From NCBI RefSeq assembly GCF_026240905.1, contig NZ_JAPEVI010000003.1, positions 496,001 to 560,000 on the forward strand: 64,000 bases of DNA. The letters are read 5' to 3'. The notes beneath the pieces were generated by a model that was given only the letters and a program-made list of their open reading frames with translations, was not told the DNA's origin and did not search any database. This DNA comes from Roseibium salinum (GTDB lineage: Bacteria > Pseudomonadota > Alphaproteobacteria > Rhizobiales > Stappiaceae). The position numbers and the translations under genes are program-made. Positions 9,822 to 21,067 of the stretch are shown piece after piece (position 1 is the first letter of the stretch; the number at the start of each line of letters is the position of its first letter).

Positions 9822-10150
9822 TGCGAATTCTCTGGATGTGTTTGAGCTTTATTTCAGATTACCCTTGGTAATATAGTTTACAAGTGTTTATTCCAATTAT
9901 CGTAAATACAGAAAATTTTAATGAAAGAGACTTGCTTAAGTATATTTCATGTCGCCGGAGGCGAAATATACCGTGCGATCAAATGCTTCAATCCGCTCCG
10001 TTCCCGCTCCGCCAACCCCGCTTTCCTGTCGGCAAAGCCGCTGTCAGCGCCGCTCTGCGCGCGCAGGCGGGCATTGGCCCCCGGCAGCCTGGACCCAACA
10101 GCCCCGGTCGTCCAGGCCGTTCCATGAACAACCTGTTGGGGGCGCCACCG
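9822..10150. other. 329-base gap with an AT-rich island
   Basis: Bases about 9820-9975 are far richer in A and T than the neighbouring genes. They contain an imperfect hairpin with arms TATATTTC (9941-9948) and GAAATATA (9963-9970). The remaining sequence to 10150 is GC-rich with no credible gene. The AT-rich part is the upstream region of the 77-aa membrane protein gene. Confidence 0.5.
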
Positions 10151-10648
10151 CTAGCTTTTTCCGGAGGACCTCAAATTCGAGCGCAGCTTGGCGAGCGCGG
10201 TTGTCAGGTCGTTGATCGCTTCCCCTGTGAGACCGGATGCTTCCGCGACACAGTCGGGAACGGCCCCTGCCTTTTCTTCGAGCGCGGACCCCTGAGGTGT
10301 CAGCGTGACCTTGACCACCCGCTGGTCTTCCCGGTCCCTGATCCTGTCGACCAGCCCCATCGTCTCGAGGCGTTTTATCAGCGGCGTCACGGTGTTGTAT
10401 TCCAGGCTGAGCGCATCGCCGAACTCCTTGACCGTACGCCCGTTGCGGCGCCAGAGCAGGGTCATGACCAGATATTGCGGATAGGTGAGCCCGAGGTCTT
10501 CGAGAAGTGACCGGTAGATGTGGTTGAACGCCAGGTTGGCTTCATAGACGGCAAAGCAGAGGAAATCGTCCAGTTCAGCGCCAGGATCTGGCGCTTGGGC
10601 GTCGGACAGGAGCCTTGAAGGCTCTCGCGGGTCGGTTTTTTCAGACAT
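10151..10648 (-). CDS. MarR family regulator, OhrR type
   Basis: Dimeric winged-helix repressor of 165 aa. The segment DDFLCFAVYEANLAFNHIY places a Cys at residue 31, matching the peroxide-sensing Cys of OhrR proteins. The wHTH follows (RTVKEFGDALSLEYNTVTPL and the wing VDRIRDREDQRVVKVTLT). In OhrR, organic hydroperoxides oxidise this Cys and release DNA. The gene is divergent from a peroxidase-like alpha/beta hydrolase across a 113-base gap and probably controls it. No ohr gene is adjacent, so calling it OhrR itself would go beyond the evidence. Confidence 0.85.
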   Translation of the reverse strand: MSEKTDPREPSRLLSDAQAPDPGAELDDFLCFAVYEANLAFNHIYRSLLEDLGLTYPQYLVMTLLWRRNGRTVKEFGDALSLEYNTVTPLIKRLETMGLVDRIRDREDQRVVKVTLTPQGSALEEKAGAVPDCVAEASGLTGEAINDLTTALAKLRSNLRSSGKS

Positions 10649-10686
10649 GTGTCGTTCCTAAGCAGCAATTTTTTCATTGGCAAGTA

Positions 10687-10717
10687 TTGACAGGCCGCGC
10701 GCATGCCGTCATATACA
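10687..10717 (+). promoter_or_regulatory. Probable promoter of the hydrolase gene
   Basis: TTGACA at 10687-10692 is followed by CATATA (10710-10715) or TATACA (10712-10717) at 17-19 bases. The flanking GC-rich alternating sequence (CGCGCGCAATTAAATCG downstream) could hold the MarR-type operator. This is inferred from consensus and the divergent layout. Confidence 0.45.
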
Positions 10718-10761
10718 TCGCGCGCAATTAAATCGTGCACGAGGTAAATGGAGACGATCTG

Positions 10762-11718
10762 ATGGGAATCAAGATCAAGGGGCCGCAGATGAACCGCCGC
10801 CAGACACTGATTGCCGGCGGGATATTCGGGCTCGGCATGGCGCTGGCCCCGGGTTTCGGGGTGAGCAAGGAACTGTTGAACAAGGAGAATTTGAAAATGA
10901 CCACTTTCACGACGTCCGATGGCGCTGAGATATTCTACAAGGACTGGGGACAGGGACAGCCGATCGTCTTTTCCCACGGCTGGCCTCTTTCCGCCGACGC
11001 CTGGGACGCGCAAATGCTGTTCTTCGGCCAGAACGGCTTCCGGGTGATCGCCCATGACCGCCGCGGTCACGGCCGCTCCGGCCAGCCCTGGGACGGCAAC
11101 AACATGGACCGCTATGCGGACGATCTGGCCGAATTGATCGAACGCCTGGACCTCAAGGATGTCATCCTGATCGGACATTCGACCGGCGGCGGCGAGGTCT
11201 CCCGTTATGTTGGCAGGCATGGGAACGACCGGGTCGCGAAGGTGGTTCTGGTCGGCGCGGTTCCGCCGCTCATGCTGAAGACCGCCGACAATCCGCATGG
11301 CACGCCCATGGAGGTCTTCGAAGGCATCCGCCAGGGCACGGCCTATAACCGCTCGCAGTTCTTCAAGGACCTGACGATCCCCTTCTACGGCTTCAACCGA
11401 GAGGGCGTGGAGAGCAACGATGGCTTGCGCGAAAGCTTCTGGCTGCAAGGCATGGCCGGGGGCATCAAGGGCCAGTATGACTGCATCCACGAGTTCTCCG
11501 AAGTCGACTACACCGATGACCTGAAAGCCATCAGGCGGCCGACCCTGGTCGTCCACGGCGAAGACGACCAGATCGTGCCGATCAAGGCGTCTGCGCACCG
11601 GGCCGCGGAGATCGTTGTCGACGCGACCCTGAAGATCTACCCGGGCGCCGGCCATGGGCTGGCACAGTTGCAGGCCGAGGAGTTCAACAGGGACGTGCTG
11701 GCATTTATCCGCGGGTAG
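10762..11718 (+). CDS. Alpha/beta hydrolase, non-haem chloroperoxidase-like, with Tat-like leader
   Basis: Alpha/beta hydrolase of 318 aa. The catalytic triad is visible: Ser140 in GHSTGGGE, Asp269 in HGEDDQIVP and His298 in GAGHGLAQL. The body from residue 46 ([20 protein letters not shown]) matches cofactor-free chloroperoxidase/perhydrolase esterases of about 275 aa. Ahead of it is a 45-residue extension with an RR pair and a hydrophobic stretch ([20 protein letters not shown]) that looks like a Tat signal or membrane anchor, although no clear cleavage site follows. ATG 10762 has GGAGA at 10750-10754. Its divergent OhrR-type neighbour suggests peroxide-responsive expression. Confidence 0.82.
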   Translation: MGIKIKGPQMNRRQTLIAGGIFGLGMALAPGFGVSKELLNKENLKMTTFTTSDGAEIFYKDWGQGQPIVFSHGWPLSADAWDAQMLFFGQNGFRVIAHDRRGHGRSGQPWDGNNMDRYADDLAELIERLDLKDVILIGHSTGGGEVSRYVGRHGNDRVAKVVLVGAVPPLMLKTADNPHGTPMEVFEGIRQGTAYNRSQFFKDLTIPFYGFNREGVESNDGLRESFWLQGMAGGIKGQYDCIHEFSEVDYTDDLKAIRRPTLVVHGEDDQIVPIKASAHRAAEIVVDATLKIYPGAGHGLAQLQAEEFNRDVLAFIRG

Positions 11719-11772
11719 GTTCCGTTCACAAGATTTCTACGAACACAAGCAGGGCGGCTCGCAAGGCCGCCC

Positions 11773-12498
11773 TCAGTCTGCGAGTGCGTCGCCTTTCGCG
11801 GCGATCAGCGCGGAAAGATCCTTGACGCTGCCGAGGACAATATCGGCCAGCGGCTCCAGGTCTTCGCGCCCACTGGTGCCGGACAGGACGCCGATGGCGA
11901 GGCCGACTCCGGCGGATCTGGCCATCTCCAGATCGTGGGTGTTGTCGCCGATGACGGCGATTTCGCCAGGGGCAAGGCCGAGAGCCTCGGCGAAGGCGTG
12001 GACCATGCCCGGTTCGGGCTTGGGGCCGAAGCCGGTGTCGTAGCCGGTGACGAATGCAATGTACTCCGCCATTCCGGAGCCTTTCAGAAAGGTGCGGATC
12101 GCGGCCTCGCTGTCGCTGCTGGCGACGCCGAGCAGATATCCCGCCCGGCTGAGGATCTGGAGCGTTTCCAGGATGCCGGGCAGGGGCGGCGCGTCGTGCA
12201 TCCTGGCGATGAAGATCCGGTCGAGTTCGACCGCCAGTGCATCCGGTTCGAAGGCGGCGCCGGCTGCAATCCAGGCGACGGCGATTTCCGCCGAGTTTCC
12301 GGCGGCAAGCAGCGAACCTGCGGCCGACTTGCGGGTGACCGGGTCCATACCCGTCTTTTCAAGAAAGGTCTGCGCCCGTTCCCGGTTGCCGTCGGCGGCG
12401 AATAGGGCGGCCGTCTCGTAGGCTGGTGTCCAGGCCGCGTCGAAGTCGAGGAGGGTGCCGTCCTTGTCGAAGAGGACGGCCCTGATGCCGGTTTTCAT
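11773..12498 (-). CDS. HAD family hydrolase, phosphoglycolate phosphatase-like
   Basis: Cytosolic phosphatase of 241 aa. Motif I is FDKDGTLLD (nucleophile Asp11, acid/base Asp13), motif II falls at GVASSDSE, the Lys of GFGPKPEPG is motif III, and IGDNTHDLEMARSAG carries the metal-binding Asp residues. A helical cap domain lies at about 20-90. This is the Gph/PGP-like subfamily; the substrate cannot be read from sequence. ATG 12496-12498 starts the family N-terminus; the frame is open further upstream. It lies 29 bases after the next minus-strand gene, suggesting co-transcription. Confidence 0.85.
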   Translation of the reverse strand: MKTGIRAVLFDKDGTLLDFDAAWTPAYETAALFAADGNRERAQTFLEKTGMDPVTRKSAAGSLLAAGNSAEIAVAWIAAGAAFEPDALAVELDRIFIARMHDAPPLPGILETLQILSRAGYLLGVASSDSEAAIRTFLKGSGMAEYIAFVTGYDTGFGPKPEPGMVHAFAEALGLAPGEIAVIGDNTHDLEMARSAGVGLAIGVLSGTSGREDLEPLADIVLGSVKDLSALIAAKGDALAD

Positions 12499-12527
12499 GA
12501 GTGCGCTGATCTCCACGCTGTCGTGTT

Positions 12528-13217
12528 TCAATGCAAGGCCGGATCGGTGAGCGCGCCGCGTTCGCACAGGAGCATGTCCAGGAGGAACGGTGCGTTCATG
12601 GTTCCCTCACGGGTCGGGCGCCAGATCCCCTGTCCGTTGCCCTCAAGAACTCCGAGCCTTTCGTAGGCGCTCAGCAGCGCTTCGCGCGGGGATCCCGGAT
12701 CGGCGTCTATTTCATTGCCGGTCGAGGCAAAGAAGTCCCGGAAGTAATGCAGCGCTTCGACCGGCAGGTCGCGGTGATGGCTGTCCATCTGCGAAAAGTT
12801 CCTGGCAAAGGCCTCCAGGGGGCCAAGCTCGCCGCCGGCAGCGTTCACCTGTGCCCGCTGAGCCGCCAGAAAATCCGGTGCGTATTCGCTTCCGTAGCCG
12901 GTCAGCGTATGGCCCTCGAGCATTTCGCGCAGTTCTTCCGGAACCGTCTCATGGTCGGCAGCCATGTAGCCCAGGTGAATGAGCCGGGCATAGAGCTCGT
13001 TGGTGACCGAGCCGCGCCCCGTCATCAGCACCGCCTCGTCACCCGCCTTGCTCTTCTGGATCGCCGCCTCAACCGTCGACCTGTCCCCGTCGCTCAGCGC
13101 ATGAACCAGAAAACAGGTTTCCGCCCACCACTTGGCATCGCGCGGCCCGTCGCGGGACGACAGGATCCTGAATTCCTTTTGGGCACCGTTCTTGAGCACG
13201 GTGGGGGCATTGGTCAT
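12528..13217 (-). CDS. Protein of unknown function, 229 aa
   Basis: Not recognised. It is a soluble protein without signal peptide or membrane segment, starting MTNAPTVLKNGAQKEFRILS. Features include WWAETCFLVHAL, a His-rich segment SQMDSHHRDLPVEALHYFRD and a C-terminal part (REALLSAYERLGVLEGNGQGIW, then RPTREG) that could be a helical/winged fold. Codon use matches the neighbours. It sits between the monomeric isocitrate dehydrogenase terminator and the HAD phosphatase, and the two genes probably form one unit. Confidence 0.75.
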   Translation of the reverse strand: MTNAPTVLKNGAQKEFRILSSRDGPRDAKWWAETCFLVHALSDGDRSTVEAAIQKSKAGDEAVLMTGRGSVTNELYARLIHLGYMAADHETVPEELREMLEGHTLTGYGSEYAPDFLAAQRAQVNAAGGELGPLEAFARNFSQMDSHHRDLPVEALHYFRDFFASTGNEIDADPGSPREALLSAYERLGVLEGNGQGIWRPTREGTMNAPFLLDMLLCERGALTDPALH

Positions 13218-13250
13218 GGTCGGATCCGGCGAGCAGGCTGGAAAGGATAC

Positions 13251-13280
13251 AAAAAGGGCAGCCGAAGCTGCCCTTTCGAT
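13251..13280 (-). terminator. Intrinsic terminator of the monomeric icd
   Basis: A perfect 10-bp stem (13253-13262 with 13267-13276) closes a CGAA tetraloop. On the minus strand it is followed by a T run (AAAAA at 13251-13255 on the plus strand). It lies 23 bases past the stop of the gene at 13299. Confidence 0.85.
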
Positions 13281-13298
13281 TATGCATTTTTGCAGCGC

Positions 13299-15659
<2,361 letters not shown>

Positions 15660-15720
15660 CTAGCAAAGGCTCAGGAAAAGTCCATCGAACGGAAGGGGGA
15701 AGGGGGCGTCTTCTCCGGAA

Positions 15721-16146
15721 TCAGGTTTTCCAGTAGGCGGCCGCCGCGTCCGGAAACGTTGCCAGTATCCGGTCCAGTTCCCGCTCATCGACCGATGACC
15801 GCCTGAGGGCCGATGCAACATTCTCGATCGCGCTGTCGGGCGCCAGATTATGGTCCCGGCGGACCGACTGGACCTCCCGGATCAACGTTGCCCGGTCCGG
15901 AAACGGGTCGGGCATCAGGTCGGACGGCTGCCAGTCCTCGACGAAGATCGCCCGGGTCACGGCCGGCAGGACGCCCGCAAACGCAAGCGCCTGTTCGGTC
16001 GTCAGGTGGTCGCGGAACGTGTGCAGGACGGCGCGCAGGGTGTGATAGGCCTGGTGATGGGTCTGCAGCATGCACGTGTCGCGGACATCGGCGATGAAGG
16101 CATCGAAATCCAGCGAGGCATGAAAATAGGTCTGCGGCATTGTCAT
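15721..16146 (-). CDS. DUF2267 domain protein
   Basis: Small soluble protein of about 141 aa with the DUF2267 pattern: two similar helical halves, each with an RAVLHTFRDHLT-like segment (first half about 37-50), then ALAFAGVLPAVTRAIFVEDW. DUF2267 proteins are of unknown function. The start is ambiguous between ATG 16146 and ATG 16140 (MTMPQ or MPQ); no strong ribosome site precedes either. The reading frame remains open to 16713, but that part overlaps another gene's upstream region and has poor composition. It stands alone on the minus strand. Confidence 0.75.
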   Translation of the reverse strand: MTMPQTYFHASLDFDAFIADVRDTCMLQTHHQAYHTLRAVLHTFRDHLTTEQALAFAGVLPAVTRAIFVEDWQPSDLMPDPFPDRATLIREVQSVRRDHNLAPDSAIENVASALRRSSVDERELDRILATFPDAAAAYWKT

Positions 16147-16342
16147 GGTTGTGAGGCTCGCTATGTGCAGCCGGAAGGTTAACGCGTGTGCGGTGGATGG
16201 CAAGAGGTTTTCCGAGTGAGCGGCGCGGGGTACCCGAAGAGCCTTTACCGGATGAAACCCCGGTTCAATCGTTCGTGGTCGCTCGCCCGTGCCTGGGAAG
16301 GCCAGGTGAAAAATCCTGCCGGGCTTGTGTATTTTGACGCAT

Positions 16343-16372
16343 TTGCACAGTGGGCGGAGTTGCCCATATACT
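16343..16372 (+). promoter_or_regulatory. Promoter of the solute-binding protein gene
   Basis: TTGCAC (16343-16348) and TATACT (16367-16372) are separated by 18 bases. They lie 33 bases before the TTG start, a good sigma-70-type match. Confidence 0.5.
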
Positions 16373-16404
16373 CCGCACCCAACAATAACTGGTAGGCTAT
16401 CTAA

Positions 16405-17169
16405 TTGAAGTACTGGCGCTTTCGACTGCCGCTGATTTCGTTTCTCCTGGCGATGGCGGCGCTGGCAAGGCCGGCGGCTGCTGAGACGGTCACCGCCTGC
16501 GTCGACCATTACCCGCCCTATCATGTGTGGGACGAGACAACAGGTACCTGGAGCGGCATCAACATACAGTTGCTGGAGCTTATCGCGGGTCAGGCGGAGC
16601 TGGACCTGAAATTTACTCAGGACATTCCGTTCAAGAGATGCCTGAACATGATGAAGAACGGCTCTGCAGATTTGATGGCGGGCCTTCTGTATGGCCCGGA
16701 CCGCGCCAGGCATATGGAGCTCATTCCGTACAGGGATATCTCAAACAAGGTTTTCGTGACGGCCTCTGCCGATGTGTCGATCAGGTCCTTTGACGATCTG
16801 GCCGGGCTGAGAATTGGCGTCCTCCTGGGGCACAAATACTTTCCGGGCTTCGATAAAGAGAAGGATCTTTTCGAAAAGGTGCCCGTTGCCAAGGTGGAAC
16901 ATCTGCTCGCCATGCTGACCAGCGGGCGCACGGATGCGGTGATCATGAGCGAAACCCATTTTCTCGGGCTGCGGAATTCCGATCCCGAAATGTTCAGTCA
17001 GATCAAGGTCGCCGATTTCTCGTTTCAGGCGGAAAACCGGGTGCATGTCGGCGTATCCCTGAAAGGGCGGGCCGTGCCGCATATCGATCGGCTCAAGCAG
17101 GCGATCGAAACGCTGCGAGAGCGCAATGTCCTGGAAGAGGTCATCGATAGAGAACTTGATTTGACGTAG
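16405..17169 (+). CDS. Periplasmic solute-binding protein, family 3
   Basis: Secreted protein of 254 aa with a clear signal peptide (hydrophobic residues 8-20, cleavage near ARPAAA-ET). The mature part begins VTACVDHYPPYHVWDETTG and follows the SBP_bac_3 fold seen in amino-acid ABC receptors, with DIPFKRCLNMMKNGSADLMA and RSFDDLAGLRIGVLLGHKYF. No permease or ATPase is adjacent, so it may be an orphan receptor or an enzyme-like derivative. It uses a TTG start at 16405 with GGTAGG at 16391-16396; no ATG or GTG fits the signal peptide better. Confidence 0.85.
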   Translation: MKYWRFRLPLISFLLAMAALARPAAAETVTACVDHYPPYHVWDETTGTWSGINIQLLELIAGQAELDLKFTQDIPFKRCLNMMKNGSADLMAGLLYGPDRARHMELIPYRDISNKVFVTASADVSIRSFDDLAGLRIGVLLGHKYFPGFDKEKDLFEKVPVAKVEHLLAMLTSGRTDAVIMSETHFLGLRNSDPEMFSQIKVADFSFQAENRVHVGVSLKGRAVPHIDRLKQAIETLRERNVLEEVIDRELDLT

Positions 17170-17263
17170 CGGGAACCGGCACCGTTCAACGGGTCAATTC
17201 CGTGTTGACTTCATGCCTCAAGCTGCTTCCCATTTTTGCCGGAAACCGCTAAATCCCCTCACC

Positions 17264-18073
17264 ATGAGCAAGAACGCAAAGATACGAGAAGAAGCCCGTG
17301 CGGTGACGGCGAGGCCGCCGGCGGTGATCCTGTGCGAGCCGCAGCTTGGCGAGAATATCGGCACGGCGGCCCGGGCCATGGCGAATTTCGGCCTGGCGGA
17401 TCTCAGGATCGTCAACCCGCGCGACGGCTGGCCGAGCGAAAAGGCGCGGGCGGCGGCGAGCCGGGCGGACCATGTCATCGACAAGGTGCAGGTGTTCGAC
17501 AGTGTGGAGGCGGCGATTGCCGATCTGCAATTCGTCTATGCGACCACCGCCCGCTCCCGCGAAGTGCCCAAGCCCGTCTGCGGCCCGGACGAAGCGGCAC
17601 GCAAGGCCGTGGAACTGGGCGGCATGGGCCATGCCACCGGCTATCTGTTCGGCCGGGAACGCTGGGGGCTGAACAATGAGGAGGTGGCGCTGGCCGACGC
17701 GATCCTCACCCTGCCGGTCGATCCTGATTTTGCGTCGCTCAACATCGCCCAGGCCGTGCTGGTGTGTGCCTACGAGTGGCGCAAGACGGCCACTTCCGGC
17801 GCGCTGCCGTTCATCCTGTCGGACGAAGAGCACCCGCCGGCGAAGAAGGACGAAGTGCTGCGCTTCTTCGAGCATCTGGAAAGCGCCCTGGACGCGGCAA
17901 CCTTCTTCCGGCCGCCCGAACGGCGCCCGCATATGGTGCGGACCCTGCGTAACATCTTCCAGAAGGCGGAACTGACGGACCAGGAAGTGCGCGCGTTGCG
18001 GGGCGTGGTGGCCTCCCTGGAAAAACGCGAAACGCGGCCGCGCAAGAGCCGGGAGCACGGCGAGGAAAGCTAG
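17264..18073 (+). CDS. TrmJ-like tRNA 2'-O-methyltransferase (SPOUT family)
   Basis: Cytosolic SAM-dependent RNA methyltransferase of 269 aa. SPOUT (SpoU/TrmH) motifs are present: motif 1 PQLGENIGTAARAMANFG with the catalytic Arg, and motif 3 LPVDPDFASLNIAQAVLVCA with the SAM knot; GYLFGRERWGLNNEEVALA is motif 2. The C-terminal extension is predicted helical, as in TrmJ, which modifies position 32 of tRNAs. The frame is open from 17213, but ATG 17264 (MSKNAKIREEARAV) is chosen because the upstream residues are not family-like. The exact target RNA is inferred. Confidence 0.85.
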   Translation: MSKNAKIREEARAVTARPPAVILCEPQLGENIGTAARAMANFGLADLRIVNPRDGWPSEKARAAASRADHVIDKVQVFDSVEAAIADLQFVYATTARSREVPKPVCGPDEAARKAVELGGMGHATGYLFGRERWGLNNEEVALADAILTLPVDPDFASLNIAQAVLVCAYEWRKTATSGALPFILSDEEHPPAKKDEVLRFFEHLESALDAATFFRPPERRPHMVRTLRNIFQKAELTDQEVRALRGVVASLEKRETRPRKSREHGEES

Positions 18074-18442
18074 ATGTGGTGGTTCAACGGTTGACCATAC
18101 GGGGTAATTCGAAGGGGTGGGAATTGCCACCCCCGCGATTTGCTCAGAAGACGGACAACTCAAACCAACAGCGCTCGCGACAAAACAAACCTCATCCTGA
18201 TGAGCGAGCTTGCTCGCGTCTCGAAGGATTGGGCGGCAGGTTCCGAGAAAGCGGCCTATCCTTCGAGACAGCGCTTCGCGCTTCCTCAGGATGAGGGTGT
18301 GTATCTTAATGCCGCCAGCTTGGTGGCTCACGGAACGACGTCCCGAACCCTCGCTGGTAGAGCACTTCTCGATTGAATTGAACCGCGTGATGAGCTTCAA
18401 CTTGCGTGATCCGCTTGCATCAGGCGCAAAGGTGGGAAACAG
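18074..18442. other. 369-base gap between trmJ-like gene and murI
   Basis: It contains a GGGGTGG/CCACCCC hairpin (18114-18132 region) that may terminate the upstream gene, then the palindromic repeat at 18190-18296. The rest shows no gene. Confidence 0.6.
18190..18296. repeat. RIME-like palindromic repeat, copy 1
   Basis: A 107-bp imperfect palindrome bounded by CCTCATCCTGA and CTCAGGATGAGG. It contains an internal TCTCGAAGGAT / ATCCTTCGAGA inverted pair. It matches copies at 22250-22355 and 44917-45022. Length and two-palindrome design resemble the Rhizobium intergenic mosaic elements (about 108 bp). Confidence 0.8.
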
Positions 18443-19249
18443 GTGAACACGATGGGGAGCGGCGGACCGGTTCTGTTCTTCGATTCAGGCCTTGGCGGAC
18501 TGACCGTGCTGCGCGAGGCCCGGTATCTGCTTCCCTATGAGCCGCTGCTTTACGTGGCCGACGATGCGGCCTTTCCGATCGGCCGCTGGCCGGAAGCTGA
18601 CCTGAAGGCGCGGCTGCTGACCCTTTTCGACAAGCTGATTGCCACCCATGAGCCGAAAGCGGTGGTCATTGCCTGCAACACCGCCTTCACGCTGGCGGGA
18701 GACGCCTTGCGCAGGGCGCATCCGCAAGTGCCGTTTGTCGGCACCGTGCCGGCGATCAAGCCGGCGGCGGAGCGGACCGCGTCCGGGCTGATTTCGGTGC
18801 TGGCGACCCCCGGCACCGTGCGCCGGGCCTATACCAGGAGCTTGATCGAGAGTTTCGCCAGCCAGTGCCATGTGCGCCTGGTGGGCTCCGACCTGCTGGC
18901 GGAAATGGCCGAATACCATCTTCGCGGCGATCCGGTTGCCGACGAGGCACTTCTGGCGGAAATTTCGGACTGCTTTCTGGAGAGCGAAGGCCGGCGGACC
19001 GATATCGTCGTGCTTGCCTGCACCCATTATCCGTTCCTGACCAACCGCTTCCGCAAGATCGCGCCCTGGCCGGTGGACTGGCTGGACCCGGCCGAGGCAA
19101 TCGCCCGCCAGCTCGTGCGGGTTCTGGGGGCGGACGCGGCAAGTGCGCCGGCGGACACGCCGGACCGGGCGATCTTCACCTCAAACCCCAAAGACCCGGC
19201 CCTGGTGCGCCTGCTTGCCGGGTTCGGGCTGGTGCTGGAGAGGGATTGA
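18443..19249 (+). CDS. murI: Glutamate racemase
   Basis: Converts L- to D-glutamate for peptidoglycan; cytosolic, 268 aa. The N-terminal motif [16 protein letters not shown] and the two catalytic cysteines in VIACNTAFT and [11 protein letters not shown] are present. GTG 18443 is used as start; ATG 18452 is a possible alternative. The stop lies 21 bases from the end of the convergent EAL/GGDEF gene, with no clear terminator between. Confidence 0.95.
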   Translation: MNTMGSGGPVLFFDSGLGGLTVLREARYLLPYEPLLYVADDAAFPIGRWPEADLKARLLTLFDKLIATHEPKAVVIACNTAFTLAGDALRRAHPQVPFVGTVPAIKPAAERTASGLISVLATPGTVRRAYTRSLIESFASQCHVRLVGSDLLAEMAEYHLRGDPVADEALLAEISDCFLESEGRRTDIVVLACTHYPFLTNRFRKIAPWPVDWLDPAEAIARQLVRVLGADAASAPADTPDRAIFTSNPKDPALVRLLAGFGLVLERD

Positions 19250-19270
19250 GCTGCGGGAGGCCGTACAGCC

Positions 19271-21067
19271 TCACGCCGCGAGGCTTTTCACCGCCAGGCC
19301 GTCGTCGGATCTCTTCGCCGCCCGCTTCAGCTCCATGATTTCCTCGTTGAGCGTGTCCGGATGGACCGTCATGCCCTTGGGCAGGCTGAGGACCGAGATG
19401 GAGCACTGAAGGAGCGGGAACTGGCGGGTGGTGCCGAAGCGGTCCTGGGCCTCGATATAGCCGCGCGCCCGGTGCTCCGGATCATAGAAGCTTTCCACAT
19501 CCAGGCGGAACGCGCGCTTGATCGCGAGCATTCTGGCGGCGACGTCGGTTTGGTCGGAATGGTGGATCCCGGCGAAGAAGTCGTCGCCGCCCAGATGCCC
19601 GATGAACGTTCCCGTGCCGGCAATGTGCCGCTGCAGCAGTTCGCCGAACAGGATGATCGCCCGGTCGCCCTGGCGATAGCCGTAGGTATCGTTGAAGGGC
19701 TTGAAATTGTCGAAGTCCAGGTAGCACAGATGCCGGTCCTGCGTGCCCTTGCGCGCGGCTTCCGAAATGAACCGCGTGATGGCGCCGTTGCCCGGCAGGC
19801 GGGTGAGGGGGTTCTGGTCCTGCGCTTCCTGAAGGCGCTTTTCGTGGATGATCTTCAAGAGCGATGTTGCCGACAGGAACCCGGCATAACGGAAGCTCTC
19901 GGTGATGATGATGCCGTCGGAATTGATGGACGAGGCGAATGTCACCAGCAGCATGTCCGCATCGCTGTCGATATCGGCGATCGGGCAGGCGCGCACGAAG
20001 GAGCGCAGCGGAAAGTCGAGCGCCGCCTTGGCGTCCTCGTCGTCCGGGCCGCCGGCATACAGATAGGCTTTCAGGTCACGCTCGTGGATCAGCCCGCGCG
20101 GCTCGTTGTTGCTGTCCAGGACAGGGATCACGTTGCCGTCCTGATTGTGCACCACCATGTCCAGGAGTTCGTTCATGGAAGCGTCGAACCGTATGGTCGG
20201 CAGTTTGATGAGTTCGTTGCGGATGCGCTCCTGCTCCTCGCGCCGCTTGCGGCCGAGGCCGGGCGCGCGGATGTGATCGTAGAAGAGCTTGGCGCCGGAG
20301 GCCTCCTGAAACGGTTTGGCGACGAAATAGCCCTGGATGAGATCGCAGCCCGCCTCCCGGCACGCCTTGAATTCCCGGTCCGTTTCCACGCCTTCGGCGA
20401 TCACCCGGGCGCCCAGCACATGGGCGAGATTGGCCACCGTTGTGACGAACAGCTTGCGCCGCGCGTCGCAATCGATGCCGTTCAGAAAGAACCGGTCGAT
20501 CTTGACGTAATCCGGCGACATGTCGTGCAGCAGCCGCAGCTCGGACGAGCCGCGTCCGAAGTCGTCGAGCGCCACCAGGAATCCCAGCTGCCGCAGGGCA
20601 TTGACGGCATGGTGGGTGACGTCGGTGAAGGTCTGCTGATGGCGTTCGGAGAATTCCAGGCAGATCTGGTTGGCGCTCATCCCGGCCTCGCCGGCAATCT
20701 GTGCCAGATGCATGCGCGGGTCGTCGTCCCGGCCGAGATTGCGCCCGTCCAGCTTGAAATAAAGCTTGGTGTCCTGGGCGATCTTCAGGTCCTTGAACCG
20801 CACGAAGGCCTTGCGCAGAAGCTGGGCCTCCAGTTCGGGCAGGAAACCCTCCGCATGGGCGATATCGATCAGATGGTCCGGTGACGTCGCGCCGACAAGT
20901 TCCCAGTTGCGGATCTGCGCTTCGTAGCCGTAGACAACGCCCGTTCCGATGTCGACAACCGGCTGGAGGGCATAGTCCAGCGCGTTCAGCATGTCCTGCA
21001 GCGAATGACGTAGCAAACCGGGGCTGTCCAGGCCGGTCTGAAGTGCTGTGATATTATTCGCTGACAT
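19271..21067 (-). CDS. EAL-CBS-GGDEF cyclic-di-GMP signalling protein
   Basis: Soluble protein of 598 aa with no membrane segment. The N-terminal EAL domain (about 25-260) has YEAQIR in place of EAL (Glu49 kept), FKLDGRNL, CLEFSER, ALDDFGRGSSEL, KIDRFF, VIAEGVET and QGYFVAKP, so most metal and substrate residues of a phosphodiesterase remain. A tandem CBS-like region (about 285-405) follows, then a GGDEF domain with GGDDF at 493-497 and a preceding LDFDNFKPFNDTYG. The Asp-for-Glu signature is accepted by some cyclases. CBS modules often bind nucleotides and may tune the outputs. Net activity cannot be predicted. Confidence 0.88.
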   Translation of the reverse strand: MSANNITALQTGLDSPGLLRHSLQDMLNALDYALQPVVDIGTGVVYGYEAQIRNWELVGATSPDHLIDIAHAEGFLPELEAQLLRKAFVRFKDLKIAQDTKLYFKLDGRNLGRDDDPRMHLAQIAGEAGMSANQICLEFSERHQQTFTDVTHHAVNALRQLGFLVALDDFGRGSSELRLLHDMSPDYVKIDRFFLNGIDCDARRKLFVTTVANLAHVLGARVIAEGVETDREFKACREAGCDLIQGYFVAKPFQEASGAKLFYDHIRAPGLGRKRREEQERIRNELIKLPTIRFDASMNELLDMVVHNQDGNVIPVLDSNNEPRGLIHERDLKAYLYAGGPDDEDAKAALDFPLRSFVRACPIADIDSDADMLLVTFASSINSDGIIITESFRYAGFLSATSLLKIIHEKRLQEAQDQNPLTRLPGNGAITRFISEAARKGTQDRHLCYLDFDNFKPFNDTYGYRQGDRAIILFGELLQRHIAGTGTFIGHLGGDDFFAGIHHSDQTDVAARMLAIKRAFRLDVESFYDPEHRARGYIEAQDRFGTTRQFPLLQCSISVLSLPKGMTVHPDTLNEEIMELKRAAKRSDDGLAVKSLAA

